A stretch of 64,000 nucleotides of DNA from an uncultured Marinobacter sp. (GTDB taxonomy: Bacteria > Pseudomonadota > Gammaproteobacteria > Pseudomonadales > Oleiphilaceae). A program made the translations under genes and the position numbers. The DNA lies in the NCBI RefSeq assembly GCF_913055835.1, contig NZ_CAJXKQ010000003.1:62001-126000 (forward strand), in the 5' to 3' direction. Of the stretch, positions 15,735 to 22,530 are shown piece after piece; position 1 is the first letter of the stretch; each line of letters starts with the position of its first letter. The notes below the pieces were generated by a model, which did not search any database, was not told where the DNA came from, and worked only from the letters and a program-made list of their open reading frames with translations.

Positions 15735-15780
15735 TGCCGCCACTCTGACACAGCCCCGAGGCTGTGCCATTATGGCGGCA
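15735..15780. repeat. Nested double inverted repeat between sulfur genes
   Basis: The outer arms TGCCGCCA (15735-15742) and TGGCGGCA (15773-15780) and the inner arms CACAGCC (15749-15755) and GGCTGTG (15760-15766) are both perfect. They are separated by 6-base internal loops on each side. The structure has no T-run after it, so it is not a standard terminator. It could be an mRNA-stabilising stem or a REP-like element. Confidence 0.7.
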
Positions 15781-15810
15781 GCTTTAATAGCCGATTCGGA
15801 GAAGACATCC

Positions 15811-16242
15811 ATGGATATCAGAAAGATAGACGACACTATTTCGGTGGCGCCCCAGATTTCCGTTGACGACGTTGAAGAAGCCGCGAAGCTGGGTTTCAAA
15901 ACCCTGGTGGCAAACCGACCGGATCACGAAGAGCCGGGCCAGCCGGCAATGGCTGATATTGAAGCGGCTGCCCGGGAACAGGGCCTTGAATGGGTTTATA
16001 TGCCGGTGGAATCGGGCAACATCACCGATGACGACGTAAACCGCTTTGCACCAATGATCCGGGATGCCGAAAAGCCCGTACTGGCATTCTGCCGCTCCGG
16101 AACCCGCTGCACCGTTCTCTGGGCACTGAGTGCGGCCCGAAACACGTCAGCCAATGAAATCTTTACCAAGGCGCGCAACGCCGGTTACGACATTTCCGGC
16201 CTTGCACCACGGATGGCTCAGCAGGCCGCCGACAAAGGCTGA
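15811..16242 (+). CDS. DUF442/TIGR01244-family phosphatase-like sulfurtransferase
   Basis: The start ATG at 15811 has GGAGAAG upstream; the 13 extra track residues are not supported. The 143-residue protein begins MDIRKIDDTISVAPQISVDDVEEAAKLGFKTLVANRPDHEEPGQP and has the active-site loop LAFCRSGTRCTVLWAL near residue 92, a CxxGxR-type phosphatase/rhodanese-like pocket. That is the DUF442 domain also found fused to persulfide dioxygenase-like enzymes (Blh). The place next to a YeeE/YedE transporter fits persulfide or thiosulfate handling. The reaction itself is not known for stand-alone members. Confidence 0.85.
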   Translation: MDIRKIDDTISVAPQISVDDVEEAAKLGFKTLVANRPDHEEPGQPAMADIEAAAREQGLEWVYMPVESGNITDDDVNRFAPMIRDAEKPVLAFCRSGTRCTVLWALSAARNTSANEIFTKARNAGYDISGLAPRMAQQAADKG

Positions 16243-16279
16243 CAATCCAACTGCCTAATCAACGTTCAGGATCCACCGC

Positions 16280-17389
16280 ATGCAATACAAAGGTTCAGAG
16301 AATTTCAGCCACAACCAGCCTGACCGACTGGGAGTGCTGGTAACCAATCTCGGTACCCCGGACGCGCCGACCACGTCGGCACTCCGGCGCTACCTGGCTG
16401 AATTTCTCTCGGATCCACGGGTGGTGGAATTACCAAGACCCTTGTGGTGGCTGATCTTGCACGGCGTTATCCTGCGCATTCGCCCCAAGCGCAGTGCAGA
16501 AGCCTATTCCAGCGTGTGGCAACCGGAAGGCTCTCCCCTGCTGCTTCACACCGCGAAGCAGGCCGAAGGCATCCGAGAGGCGCTCAAGCGCAAATACGGC
16601 CCCAATGTGGTGGTCGGGTTTGCCATGCGTTATGGCAACCCGTCGATTGCCCGGGTTCTGGATGAGATGCAGGAACAGGGTGTGCGGAAGTTACTGGTTC
16701 TGCCGCTATATCCGCAATACTCCGCCTCAACGTCTGCTTCCACTTTCGACGCCATCGCCAAAGATTTCACCAAACGGCGCTGGCTGCCGGATTTCCGGTT
16801 TATTTCCCACTACCCGGATTATCCGCCATACATTGAGGCCATGGCGCGCCATATCGAGGCGCACTGGGCGAATCACGGGCGCAATCAGAAGCTTGTGTTC
16901 TCCTACCATGGGGTTCCACTCAAGTACCTGACCAAGGGCGACCCGTACCACTGTGAGTGCCACAAGACTTCGCGATTGCTGGCAGAACGGCTTGGGCTGA
17001 GCAAGGAAGATTACATGACCACCTTCCAGTCCCGATTTGGCAAGGAGGAGTGGCTCAAGCCTTACACGGATGAAACCCTGAAATCACTGCCCGGCAAGGG
17101 CGTGAAATCCATCGATGTGTTCTGCCCTGGCTTCTCTTCGGATTGCCTGGAAACCATTGAGGAAATCGATGAGGAGAACCGTGAATACTTCATGGAGGCC
17201 GGCGGCGAGGGATTCAGTTATATCACCGCGCTGAATGCCACGCCGGGGCATATCGAAGCCCTGGTGAAACTGATCGAGGAAAACCTGGAAGGCTGGCAGG
17301 TGCCAAAGAACGAGCCTGAGGCCCTGGCTGCGCGGCAAGAACGAGCCGATGAGCAAAAAGAGATGATTTATCCGGGCCGGGATCTCTGA
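16280..17389 (+). CDS. hemH: Ferrochelatase
   Basis: HemH inserts ferrous iron into protoporphyrin IX, the last step of haem synthesis, at the inner face of the membrane. The 369-residue protein has GVLVTNLGTPDAPTTSALRRYLAEFLSDPRVVELPR (residues 14-49), the catalytic histidine in FSYHGVPLKYLTKGDPYHCECHKTS near 210-235, and the conserved end QSRFGKEEWLKPYTDETLKSL ... FCPGFSSDCLETIEEIDEENREYF. A charged C-terminal tail of about 30 residues follows the core. It follows the DUF442 gene on the same strand by 37 bases. Confidence 0.97.
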   Translation: MQYKGSENFSHNQPDRLGVLVTNLGTPDAPTTSALRRYLAEFLSDPRVVELPRPLWWLILHGVILRIRPKRSAEAYSSVWQPEGSPLLLHTAKQAEGIREALKRKYGPNVVVGFAMRYGNPSIARVLDEMQEQGVRKLLVLPLYPQYSASTSASTFDAIAKDFTKRRWLPDFRFISHYPDYPPYIEAMARHIEAHWANHGRNQKLVFSYHGVPLKYLTKGDPYHCECHKTSRLLAERLGLSKEDYMTTFQSRFGKEEWLKPYTDETLKSLPGKGVKSIDVFCPGFSSDCLETIEEIDEENREYFMEAGGEGFSYITALNATPGHIEALVKLIEENLEGWQVPKNEPEALAARQERADEQKEMIYPGRDL

Positions 17390-17418
17390 CCAGGCCCGGG
17401 CTCAGTGCCGGAGTGGTA

Positions 17419-17637
17419 TCAGCTGCTCCGGTCTTCCCCCTTCTCCCACGGGTCTGCTGATAGATCCGGAACAGACTGACAGAAGGCGCACTCCTCCGTA
17501 TCGACCGCTGCACCGCCCGCCTCCACGTAGCGCACTTTATGACTTGCCTTGCCGCGATTGGCAGACACGGAGAATTTCCGGTCCCTGCGTTCACTCGGGC
17601 TGTTGTCACGTGGCTGGAATTTTTGAGAGTCGGTCAT
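17419..17637 (-). CDS. Small hypothetical protein with a CxxC motif
   Basis: The start is the ATG at 17637, since a clear GGAGG ribosome-binding site lies 8 bases upstream. The ORF track's longer version runs back through the tRNA-Ser gene and cannot be right. The 72-residue product is very hydrophilic (MTDSQKFQPRDNSPSERRDR...) and carries a single EECAFCQSVPDLS motif near residue 50 that could bind metal or form a disulfide. No family is recognised. It is convergent with hemH and downstream of tRNA-Ser on the same strand. Confidence 0.65.
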   Translation of the reverse strand: MTDSQKFQPRDNSPSERRDRKFSVSANRGKASHKVRYVEAGGAAVDTEECAFCQSVPDLSADPWEKGEDRSS

Positions 17638-17776
17638 AATGAGGCCTCCAGATCTATAACTCGATAATGAGGATCGACTCGCCCTGAACCAAGTAGGGAT
17701 TACCGCAGCTTCAAAACGGTTTGACGATCTGTCTGGAGACGAAATGCTTTGGAGAGAAAAAGAGGGAGAGGAAAAA

Positions 17777-17867
17777 TGGCGGTGGGCCAGGGATTCGAAC
17801 CCCGGGAAGGCTACTAACCTTCGGCGGTTTTCAAGACCGCTGCATTCAGCCACTCTGCCAGCCCACC
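17777..17867 (-). tRNA. tRNA-Ser (anticodon UGA)
   Basis: On the minus strand the gene reads GGTGGGCTGGCAGAGTGGCT at its 5' end. It has anticodon TGA in the loop of GCGGTCTTGAAAACCGC (forward 17831-17833), a long variable arm typical of class II serine tRNAs, the T-arm GGGGTTCGAATCCC, the acceptor GCCCACC, discriminator G and an encoded CCA. The 7-bp acceptor stem pairs perfectly. It reads UCA and UCG-type serine codons. Confidence 0.95.
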
Positions 17868-18078
17868 GGTTTTTCCATTCGCTGCCATTGCGACAGCGGT
17901 GAGCATGATACCGGAATTGCCTGTGCTGTCAACGCTCTGCATAAAACCCGCCGCATTTTTCAACATTAACGGTTTTTAATGGAATCCGGGAGGCGGTTTC
18001 CTGTCGTAAATGATTGAAAGTTGCGTATCTGACACTATTATGGGACACAGTATCCAGTCGTTATAAACGGAGATGACA

Positions 18079-18777
18079 ATGGAAGACAGACGATTCGGCG
18101 TTCAGAACTCTCAGGGAGCCTACTCGACTCCCCAGACGGAGCGCGCGACCACTGGCATCAGCGATGATGCGATGAAGGTGTTGCGCAACACCTACATGTT
18201 GCTGGGCATGACTCTCGCCTTCTCGGCGCTGACAGCATTCCTGAACATGAACGGGACCCACCCGGGCTTCCTGATTACTATTGTAGGATACATTGGCCTG
18301 CTGTTCGCAACCTATAAGCTGAAGAACAGCCCCTGGGGCATCGTGACCACGTTCGCCCTGACCGGCTTCATGGGTTACACCCTGGGCCCGATCATCGGTG
18401 CCTTCGTGGCTGCCGGCGCTTCGCAGATTGTCGCCCAGGCGCTGACACTGACAGCCGTTGCGTTTGTCGGTCTGTCTGCCACAGCGATCATCACCAAGAA
18501 AGACTTCAGCTTCATGTCCAGCTTCCTGACCGCTGGTGCATTCGTGCTGATCGGTGCCATGCTGCTGGCCTTCCTGATGGAGAGCTCTGCCCTTCATCTG
18601 GCGGTGTCCGCTGGCTTCACCATCTTTGCGTCCATCATGATCCTGTTTGAGACCAGCCAGATCATCAAAGGTGGAGAGCGCAACTATGTGATTGCCACCG
18701 TGGGTCTGTATGTATCCATCTACAACCTGTTCGTCAGCCTGCTGCACCTGCTGTCTGCGTTCAGTGGCGAAGATTGA
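18079..18777 (+). CDS. Bax inhibitor-1/YccA family membrane protein
   Basis: The ATG at 18079 is preferred over 18073 because GGAGA lies immediately before the first ATG but 5 bases before the second. The 232-residue protein has a polar start of about 35 residues and seven hydrophobic segments. It includes NTYMLLGMTLAFSALTAFL near 38 and the C-terminal TIFASIMILFETSQIIKGGERNYVIATVGLYVSIYNLFVSLLHLL with the family aspartate/glutamate positions (FETSQI). Relatives such as YccA and YbhL interact with the FtsH protease or act as ion-leak channels. It stands alone, followed by a terminator. Confidence 0.92.
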   Translation: MEDRRFGVQNSQGAYSTPQTERATTGISDDAMKVLRNTYMLLGMTLAFSALTAFLNMNGTHPGFLITIVGYIGLLFATYKLKNSPWGIVTTFALTGFMGYTLGPIIGAFVAAGASQIVAQALTLTAVAFVGLSATAIITKKDFSFMSSFLTAGAFVLIGAMLLAFLMESSALHLAVSAGFTIFASIMILFETSQIIKGGERNYVIATVGLYVSIYNLFVSLLHLLSAFSGED

Positions 18778-18800
18778 TACCAGGCTGAATAAGCTGGTTC

Positions 18801-18827
18801 AAAACCCCGGCAGTTGCCGGGGTTTTT
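18801..18827 (+). terminator. Rho-independent terminator of the BI-1 gene
   Basis: AAAACCCCGGC and GCCGGGGTTTT form an 11-bp stem with an AGTT loop, ending in a T-run. The tusDCBE genes begin 54 bases later, so they need their own promoter. Confidence 0.92.
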
Positions 18828-18880
18828 GCTTTCGGTAAACTGAAACCCCGTACACGGCAGATCAACAACGAACAGAGCCC

Positions 18881-19297
18881 ATGGCCGAAACTGCTTCTGA
18901 AACCTTCACCCTGGTAATCACCGGCGCCCCCTATTCGTCCCAGGCGCCCCAGACTGCCCTTGGCTTTGCACAGGCTGCGGTAACCGCCGGCCATCGCATT
19001 GACCGGGTATTTCTCTACGGAGACGGTGTCCATCTGGCCTCGGCATTGTCCGCACCGCCCTCTGACGAGACCAACTGGTCCGAAGAATGGTCGCGATTTC
19101 TTTCCGAGCACAGTGTTCCCGGTGTCGCCTGTATTGCGTCGGCGCTGCGTCGTGGTCTGGTGAACGAAACAGAACAGAAACGCTATGAATTGCCGGCAGC
19201 CAATCTCCGGACGCCATTTGAGATTGCCGGTCTCGGAGAATGGGTTGAAGGACGCATCAAATCCACGCGCACGCTCTACTTCCACGCCGGAGACTGA
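18881..19297 (+). CDS. tusD: Sulfurtransferase TusD
   Basis: TusD is the sulfur-accepting subunit of the TusBCD heterohexamer. That complex passes persulfide sulfur from TusA to TusE and MnmA for 2-thiouridine in tRNA. The 138-residue protein has the DsrE fold start FTLVITGAPYSSQAPQTALGFAQAAVTAGHRIDRVFLYGDGV and the acceptor cysteine C84 in VACIASALRRG, the expected site. First of four genes in the order tusD-tusC-tusB-tusE with spacings of 2, 5 and 3 bases. Confidence 0.95.
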   Translation: MAETASETFTLVITGAPYSSQAPQTALGFAQAAVTAGHRIDRVFLYGDGVHLASALSAPPSDETNWSEEWSRFLSEHSVPGVACIASALRRGLVNETEQKRYELPAANLRTPFEIAGLGEWVEGRIKSTRTLYFHAGD

Positions 19298-19299
19298 CC

Positions 19300-19650
19300 A
19301 TGAGCACACTGATCATGATTGACCAGGCTCCCTACGGTGCGTGGACGGGGCGGGAAGCACTGGACATGGCGTTCTCGCTTGCAGCCTTTGACCAGCCGGC
19401 ATCATTGTTCTTCACCGGAGCCGGTGTGAACTGGCTGAGGCAGAATCAGGAAGCCGGCGGTATCGGCCAGAAGTCGGTGGAGAAGAATCTGTCAGCAGCG
19501 CCGATATTCGGTATCGAGGCGATCCTGGCCGACCGCGCCGCCTGCGAAACCTATGGGCTGGATGAGAACTCGCTTATAGAAGGCGTGACCCTGGTGGATG
19601 CCGACGCTGCTTTGCTCAACGATTATGATCACACCGCTTTTGCAGGTTAA
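19300..19650 (+). CDS. tusC: Sulfur relay protein TusC
   Basis: TusC is the central structural subunit of TusBCD. The 116-residue protein begins with MIDQAPYGAWTGREALDMAFSLAAFDQPASLFFTGAGVNWL, a DsrF-like DsrE fold. The single cysteine (AACETYG) is not at the TusD active-cysteine position, as expected for this subunit. It lies 2 bases after tusD. Confidence 0.93.
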   Translation: MSTLIMIDQAPYGAWTGREALDMAFSLAAFDQPASLFFTGAGVNWLRQNQEAGGIGQKSVEKNLSAAPIFGIEAILADRAACETYGLDENSLIEGVTLVDADAALLNDYDHTAFAG

Positions 19651-19655
19651 CCATC

Positions 19656-19940
19656 ATGGCTACCATCCAGACATTGCACATACTGAACAAATCACCGGAC
19701 CACCCCCGTGCGGCCCGCTGCCTTGAAATGGTGTCGGAGGATGATGGCCTGCTGCTTACCGGCGGAGGTGTCCTGTTTCTTGCAACCGGACATCTGTCCG
19801 GCCCCGGCAAGGTATTTGCGCTCTCGCCGGACATTGATGCCCGGGGGCTTGGGGAGTTCAAAGGCAGCAACGCCGAACTTGTAGACTTCGCCCGGATGGT
19901 CGAGCTTTCACTTGAGGCAAATCGGGTAATCAGTTGGTAG
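19656..19940 (+). CDS. tusB: Sulfur relay protein TusB
   Basis: The 94-residue protein is a DsrH-like third subunit of TusBCD: ATIQTLHILNKSPDHPRAARCLEMVSEDDGLLLTGGGV, with the LTGGGV turn of the family. It contains one cysteine near residue 22. It sits between tusC and tusE in the relay operon. Confidence 0.92.
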   Translation: MATIQTLHILNKSPDHPRAARCLEMVSEDDGLLLTGGGVLFLATGHLSGPGKVFALSPDIDARGLGEFKGSNAELVDFARMVELSLEANRVISW

Positions 19941-19943
19941 GCC

Positions 19944-20270
19944 ATGATGTCTGAATCAATGCCAGAACGAAACAATGAAGGCTTTCTGGAAGACGCCTTC
20001 GACTGGACCGAAGGTGTCGCGGCAGTCATTGCGGCCGAAGATGAGGTAGAACTCACCGAAAAACACTGGGAAATCATCCAGTTTCTTCGGTCTTTTTATA
20101 AAGAACATGAAATGTCGCCACCCTCAAACCGCCTGTTCGTGAAGGCTGTCAAAGAGGCGCTTGGGGAGGACAAAGGCAACAGTATTTATCTGATGCAGCT
20201 GTTTCCCGGCACACCGGCAAAAACCGCCTGCCGGATTGCCGGGCTACCCCGCCCCACGAATTGTCTGTAG
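19944..20270 (+). CDS. tusE: Sulfur relay protein TusE (DsrC-like)
   Basis: TusE takes sulfur from TusD and delivers it to MnmA bound to tRNA. The 108-residue protein has the DsrC-family core LTEKHWEIIQFLRSFYKEHEMSPPSNRLFVKAVKEALG and the C-terminal arm AGLPRPTNCL, whose penultimate cysteine (C107) is the swinging acceptor. The upstream DsrC cysteine is absent, so this is TusE and not a sulfite-reduction DsrC. The start is one of two adjacent ATG codons. Confidence 0.95.
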   Translation: MMSESMPERNNEGFLEDAFDWTEGVAAVIAAEDEVELTEKHWEIIQFLRSFYKEHEMSPPSNRLFVKAVKEALGEDKGNSIYLMQLFPGTPAKTACRIAGLPRPTNCL

Positions 20271-20285
20271 GGCTTTAAGGCCGTC

Positions 20286-21479
20286 TCAAAAACCCGCCAG
20301 GGACAGAAACTGAAGCAACCCTGCCAGGGCGCCAAAAAGACCGCCCACCAGCATCAACTGCACCTCTTCTTCCCGGAACGCGGGGCGAAGTATGTCCTGG
20401 AATTCATCCGGTTTTAGCGCTTTCATCTGGCCCGACAGCACTTCTGCGACGACCGGTGCCCGCTCCCGGTTGAAGGCCGGATCGCTGAACACATCAGAGG
20501 TCGCCAATACGGCCTTCTGGTTCATGACCCGCTGCAGCTCCGTGTAACCCGTCATGCCCATGGTCACCTGAGCTGTCAGCTTCATGATCACGGAGTTGTC
20601 CAAAAGTGGCCGCAGGTGCTTCTGGATGATCGCCCGGGTTCTGTCACCATGACTGCCATTGATCATGGCGTCGGCGACTTTCTCCACGGTAATCAGCTCT
20701 TCCGCCACCAGTTTTGCCCAGACATCGCTGATCTCCGGTTGCCTGCGCAGAAACAGCCCCTGAATTTTCCAGAACAGAAAACGCCGGGGCCTGAGTGGCG
20801 CGAAGATCAGATTAATCGCAATCCAGTTGGTCACGAAACCAACCACAAAGCCACCCACTGGCAGCAGCCATGGTTCCGGGTAGCGCGTCCATAAAGGCAC
20901 CAGTACCGCTCCCAGGATTCCGCCAATAATCGCCCCGCGGTTGATTACCGATTGCAGTTCCACCGCGCCGGCTTGCTGGAAGATCCGGTTCATCATATCC
21001 GGGTGCTTTTCCAGTTCCCGGCTGAGAAGGGCCTTCAGATCCACCAGCTCATCCAGATCGTCGCCGAAGTCCTCAACCAGCTCCTCTACCCTGGACGGTA
21101 ACTGCTCCCGGGCCCACTGGTATATCCGGTTTCTGACAAACAAAGGCAGGTTGTCCCAGAGAACCGGCTGGATTTCGTACATGACTTCATCAATATACTC
21201 ATCCATCCGCGGAGTTACCTGGGAAATAACCTGTTCAACGATGCGCTGGGGTTCCAGCTTCTGGTAGACGGCGTTCAGATCGCCGAACTGCTGGAGGGTC
21301 CTGTCGATGCAGATGTGCGCCATTTTCTCGGCCTTGCGGGGGATGACCCCCTGCCATCCAACCAGGCCCACGCCGATGAACTGCACCGGATAAAAGGACA
21401 TCTGGATGGCAAGCCAGTTGGTCAGCCAACCCACTACGGCCGCCATGAGTGGCAGGGACAGAAGCGCAACGTCGAACAA
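20286..21479 (-). CDS. DUF445 family membrane protein
   Basis: The 397-residue protein starts with a transmembrane segment (LLSLPLMAAVVGWLTNWLAIQMSF), has a long helical soluble middle (about 60-195), and a pair of hydrophobic segments near 180-225 that include the repeated family motif FVTNWIAINLIFAPLRP. The end (LMLVGGLFGALAGLLQFLSLAGF) is a third membrane anchor. The two TNWLAI/TNWIAI repeats are typical of DUF445 proteins, which have no agreed function. Convergent with tusE, 15 bases apart. Confidence 0.85.
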   Translation of the reverse strand: MFDVALLSLPLMAAVVGWLTNWLAIQMSFYPVQFIGVGLVGWQGVIPRKAEKMAHICIDRTLQQFGDLNAVYQKLEPQRIVEQVISQVTPRMDEYIDEVMYEIQPVLWDNLPLFVRNRIYQWAREQLPSRVEELVEDFGDDLDELVDLKALLSRELEKHPDMMNRIFQQAGAVELQSVINRGAIIGGILGAVLVPLWTRYPEPWLLPVGGFVVGFVTNWIAINLIFAPLRPRRFLFWKIQGLFLRRQPEISDVWAKLVAEELITVEKVADAMINGSHGDRTRAIIQKHLRPLLDNSVIMKLTAQVTMGMTGYTELQRVMNQKAVLATSDVFSDPAFNRERAPVVAEVLSGQMKALKPDEFQDILRPAFREEEVQLMLVGGLFGALAGLLQFLSLAGF

Positions 21480-21661
21480 GTGAAACCCCGGTGTAAGAGT
21501 GTAATCCGTTTAAGCCGGTGATAATGCCGTTAACGGCCAGTCAGGATAGTACCTGCCTGATGTTTCTGTGTATGCGACAAATGATGAAGTAATTGAAATG
21601 TCACAACATTGGCCGTGTAGCCATGATCGTGACGGTATTGCGGCAGTCTGGAGCGGGTGCC

Positions 21662-21684
21662 GCGCCTCCAGGAACAGGAGGCGC
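21662..21684. repeat. Hairpin just downstream of nfuA
   Basis: GCGCCTCC and GGAGGCGC form a perfect 8-bp stem around AGGAACA, 22 bases past the nfuA stop. No T-run follows on the minus strand. It may mark the 3' end of the nfuA mRNA. Confidence 0.6.
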
Positions 21685-21706
21685 AGTACACCGGAGAACG
21701 ATCGCC

Positions 21707-22294
21707 TTACTGGTAGTAGGCGTTTTCGGTGTAGGAGTGGTCGGTTACATCACGAACGGCAGTGATTTCCGGTACGCGATCCCTCAGGGTCGTTTCGACA
21801 CCCTGCTTCAGGGTCAGACTGACCGCAGAGCAGCCCTGACAGCCACCGCCGAAACGCAATACGGCTACGGACTCATCCACAATCTCGACAAGAGAGACCT
21901 CGCCGCCATGCGCAGCAAGATTGGGATTGATTTCGGAAGCCAGAATGTAGTTCACGCGGTCCGGAAGCGGTGCGTCGTCATCAATCTTGGGCACTTTTGC
22001 GTTCGGTGCCTTGATGGTGAGCTGACCACCCATCTGGTCCTTGGAGTAATCCACGTACGCCTCTTCCAGGAAGGGTACGGAATTGTGATCCAGATACAGG
22101 ATGAACTTGTCCAGATCAACCTGCTCGTCCGTGGGTACGACTTCATTGGGCGGGCAGTAGGCCAGACAGGTCTCGGCGTTCTTGGTGCCGGGCTGGGTAA
22201 CGAATATACGCACACCCATGCCTTCCACGTCCTGTTTTTCGATAAGTTGTGCAAGATAATCCCGTGCGGGATCTGTCACAGTAACCTGAGCCAT
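21707..22294 (-). CDS. nfuA: Fe-S cluster carrier protein NfuA
   Basis: NfuA receives 4Fe-4S clusters and delivers them to target enzymes, particularly under oxidative stress. ATG at 22294 ([21 protein letters not shown]) is preferred over the TTG four codons upstream, as it gives the family's usual N-terminus. The 195-residue protein has a degenerate A-type scaffold domain (1-90). Its C-terminal Nfu domain carries cluster cysteines C152 and C155 in [20 protein letters not shown]. It is a single gene divergent from metH. Confidence 0.95.
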   Translation of the reverse strand: MAQVTVTDPARDYLAQLIEKQDVEGMGVRIFVTQPGTKNAETCLAYCPPNEVVPTDEQVDLDKFILYLDHNSVPFLEEAYVDYSKDQMGGQLTIKAPNAKVPKIDDDAPLPDRVNYILASEINPNLAAHGGEVSLVEIVDESVAVLRFGGGCQGCSAVSLTLKQGVETTLRDRVPEITAVRDVTDHSYTENAYYQ

Positions 22295-22530
22295 GTTTTC
22301 AACCAACCCGTTTGAAAGTTTGAGTTTATTTTAAGGGAGTTCGCGGGAACATGAAAGACCAAGTAAAATAGTCGGGCTTTACCAGGGTAATGAATTTCCC
22401 GTATTGGCAGGTATTTGCGAAAGGCAATTGATAATCGTCATTCGTACTAAGACGGGCTCAGGCATTTTTGCTATGATCCCGCGCCATTGACATTGATACA
22501 ACGTTATTAACGACATCCGGAAGTAATTCT

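Noticed and set aside
17408-17431. CCGGAG...CTCCGG stem after hemH as terminator
   Set aside because: Only 6 bp with a 12-base loop and no T-run on either strand.
21593-22315. 240-residue plus-strand ORF
   Set aside because: Antisense shadow of nfuA.
22429-22443. Fur-box-like TGATAATCGTCATTC
   Set aside because: Only one half matches the 7-1-7 consensus; the second half matches at 3 of 7 positions.
22295-22530. Cobalamin riboswitch before metH
   Set aside because: I looked for a B12-box-like sequence and the long multi-stem layout and saw neither in 236 bases.
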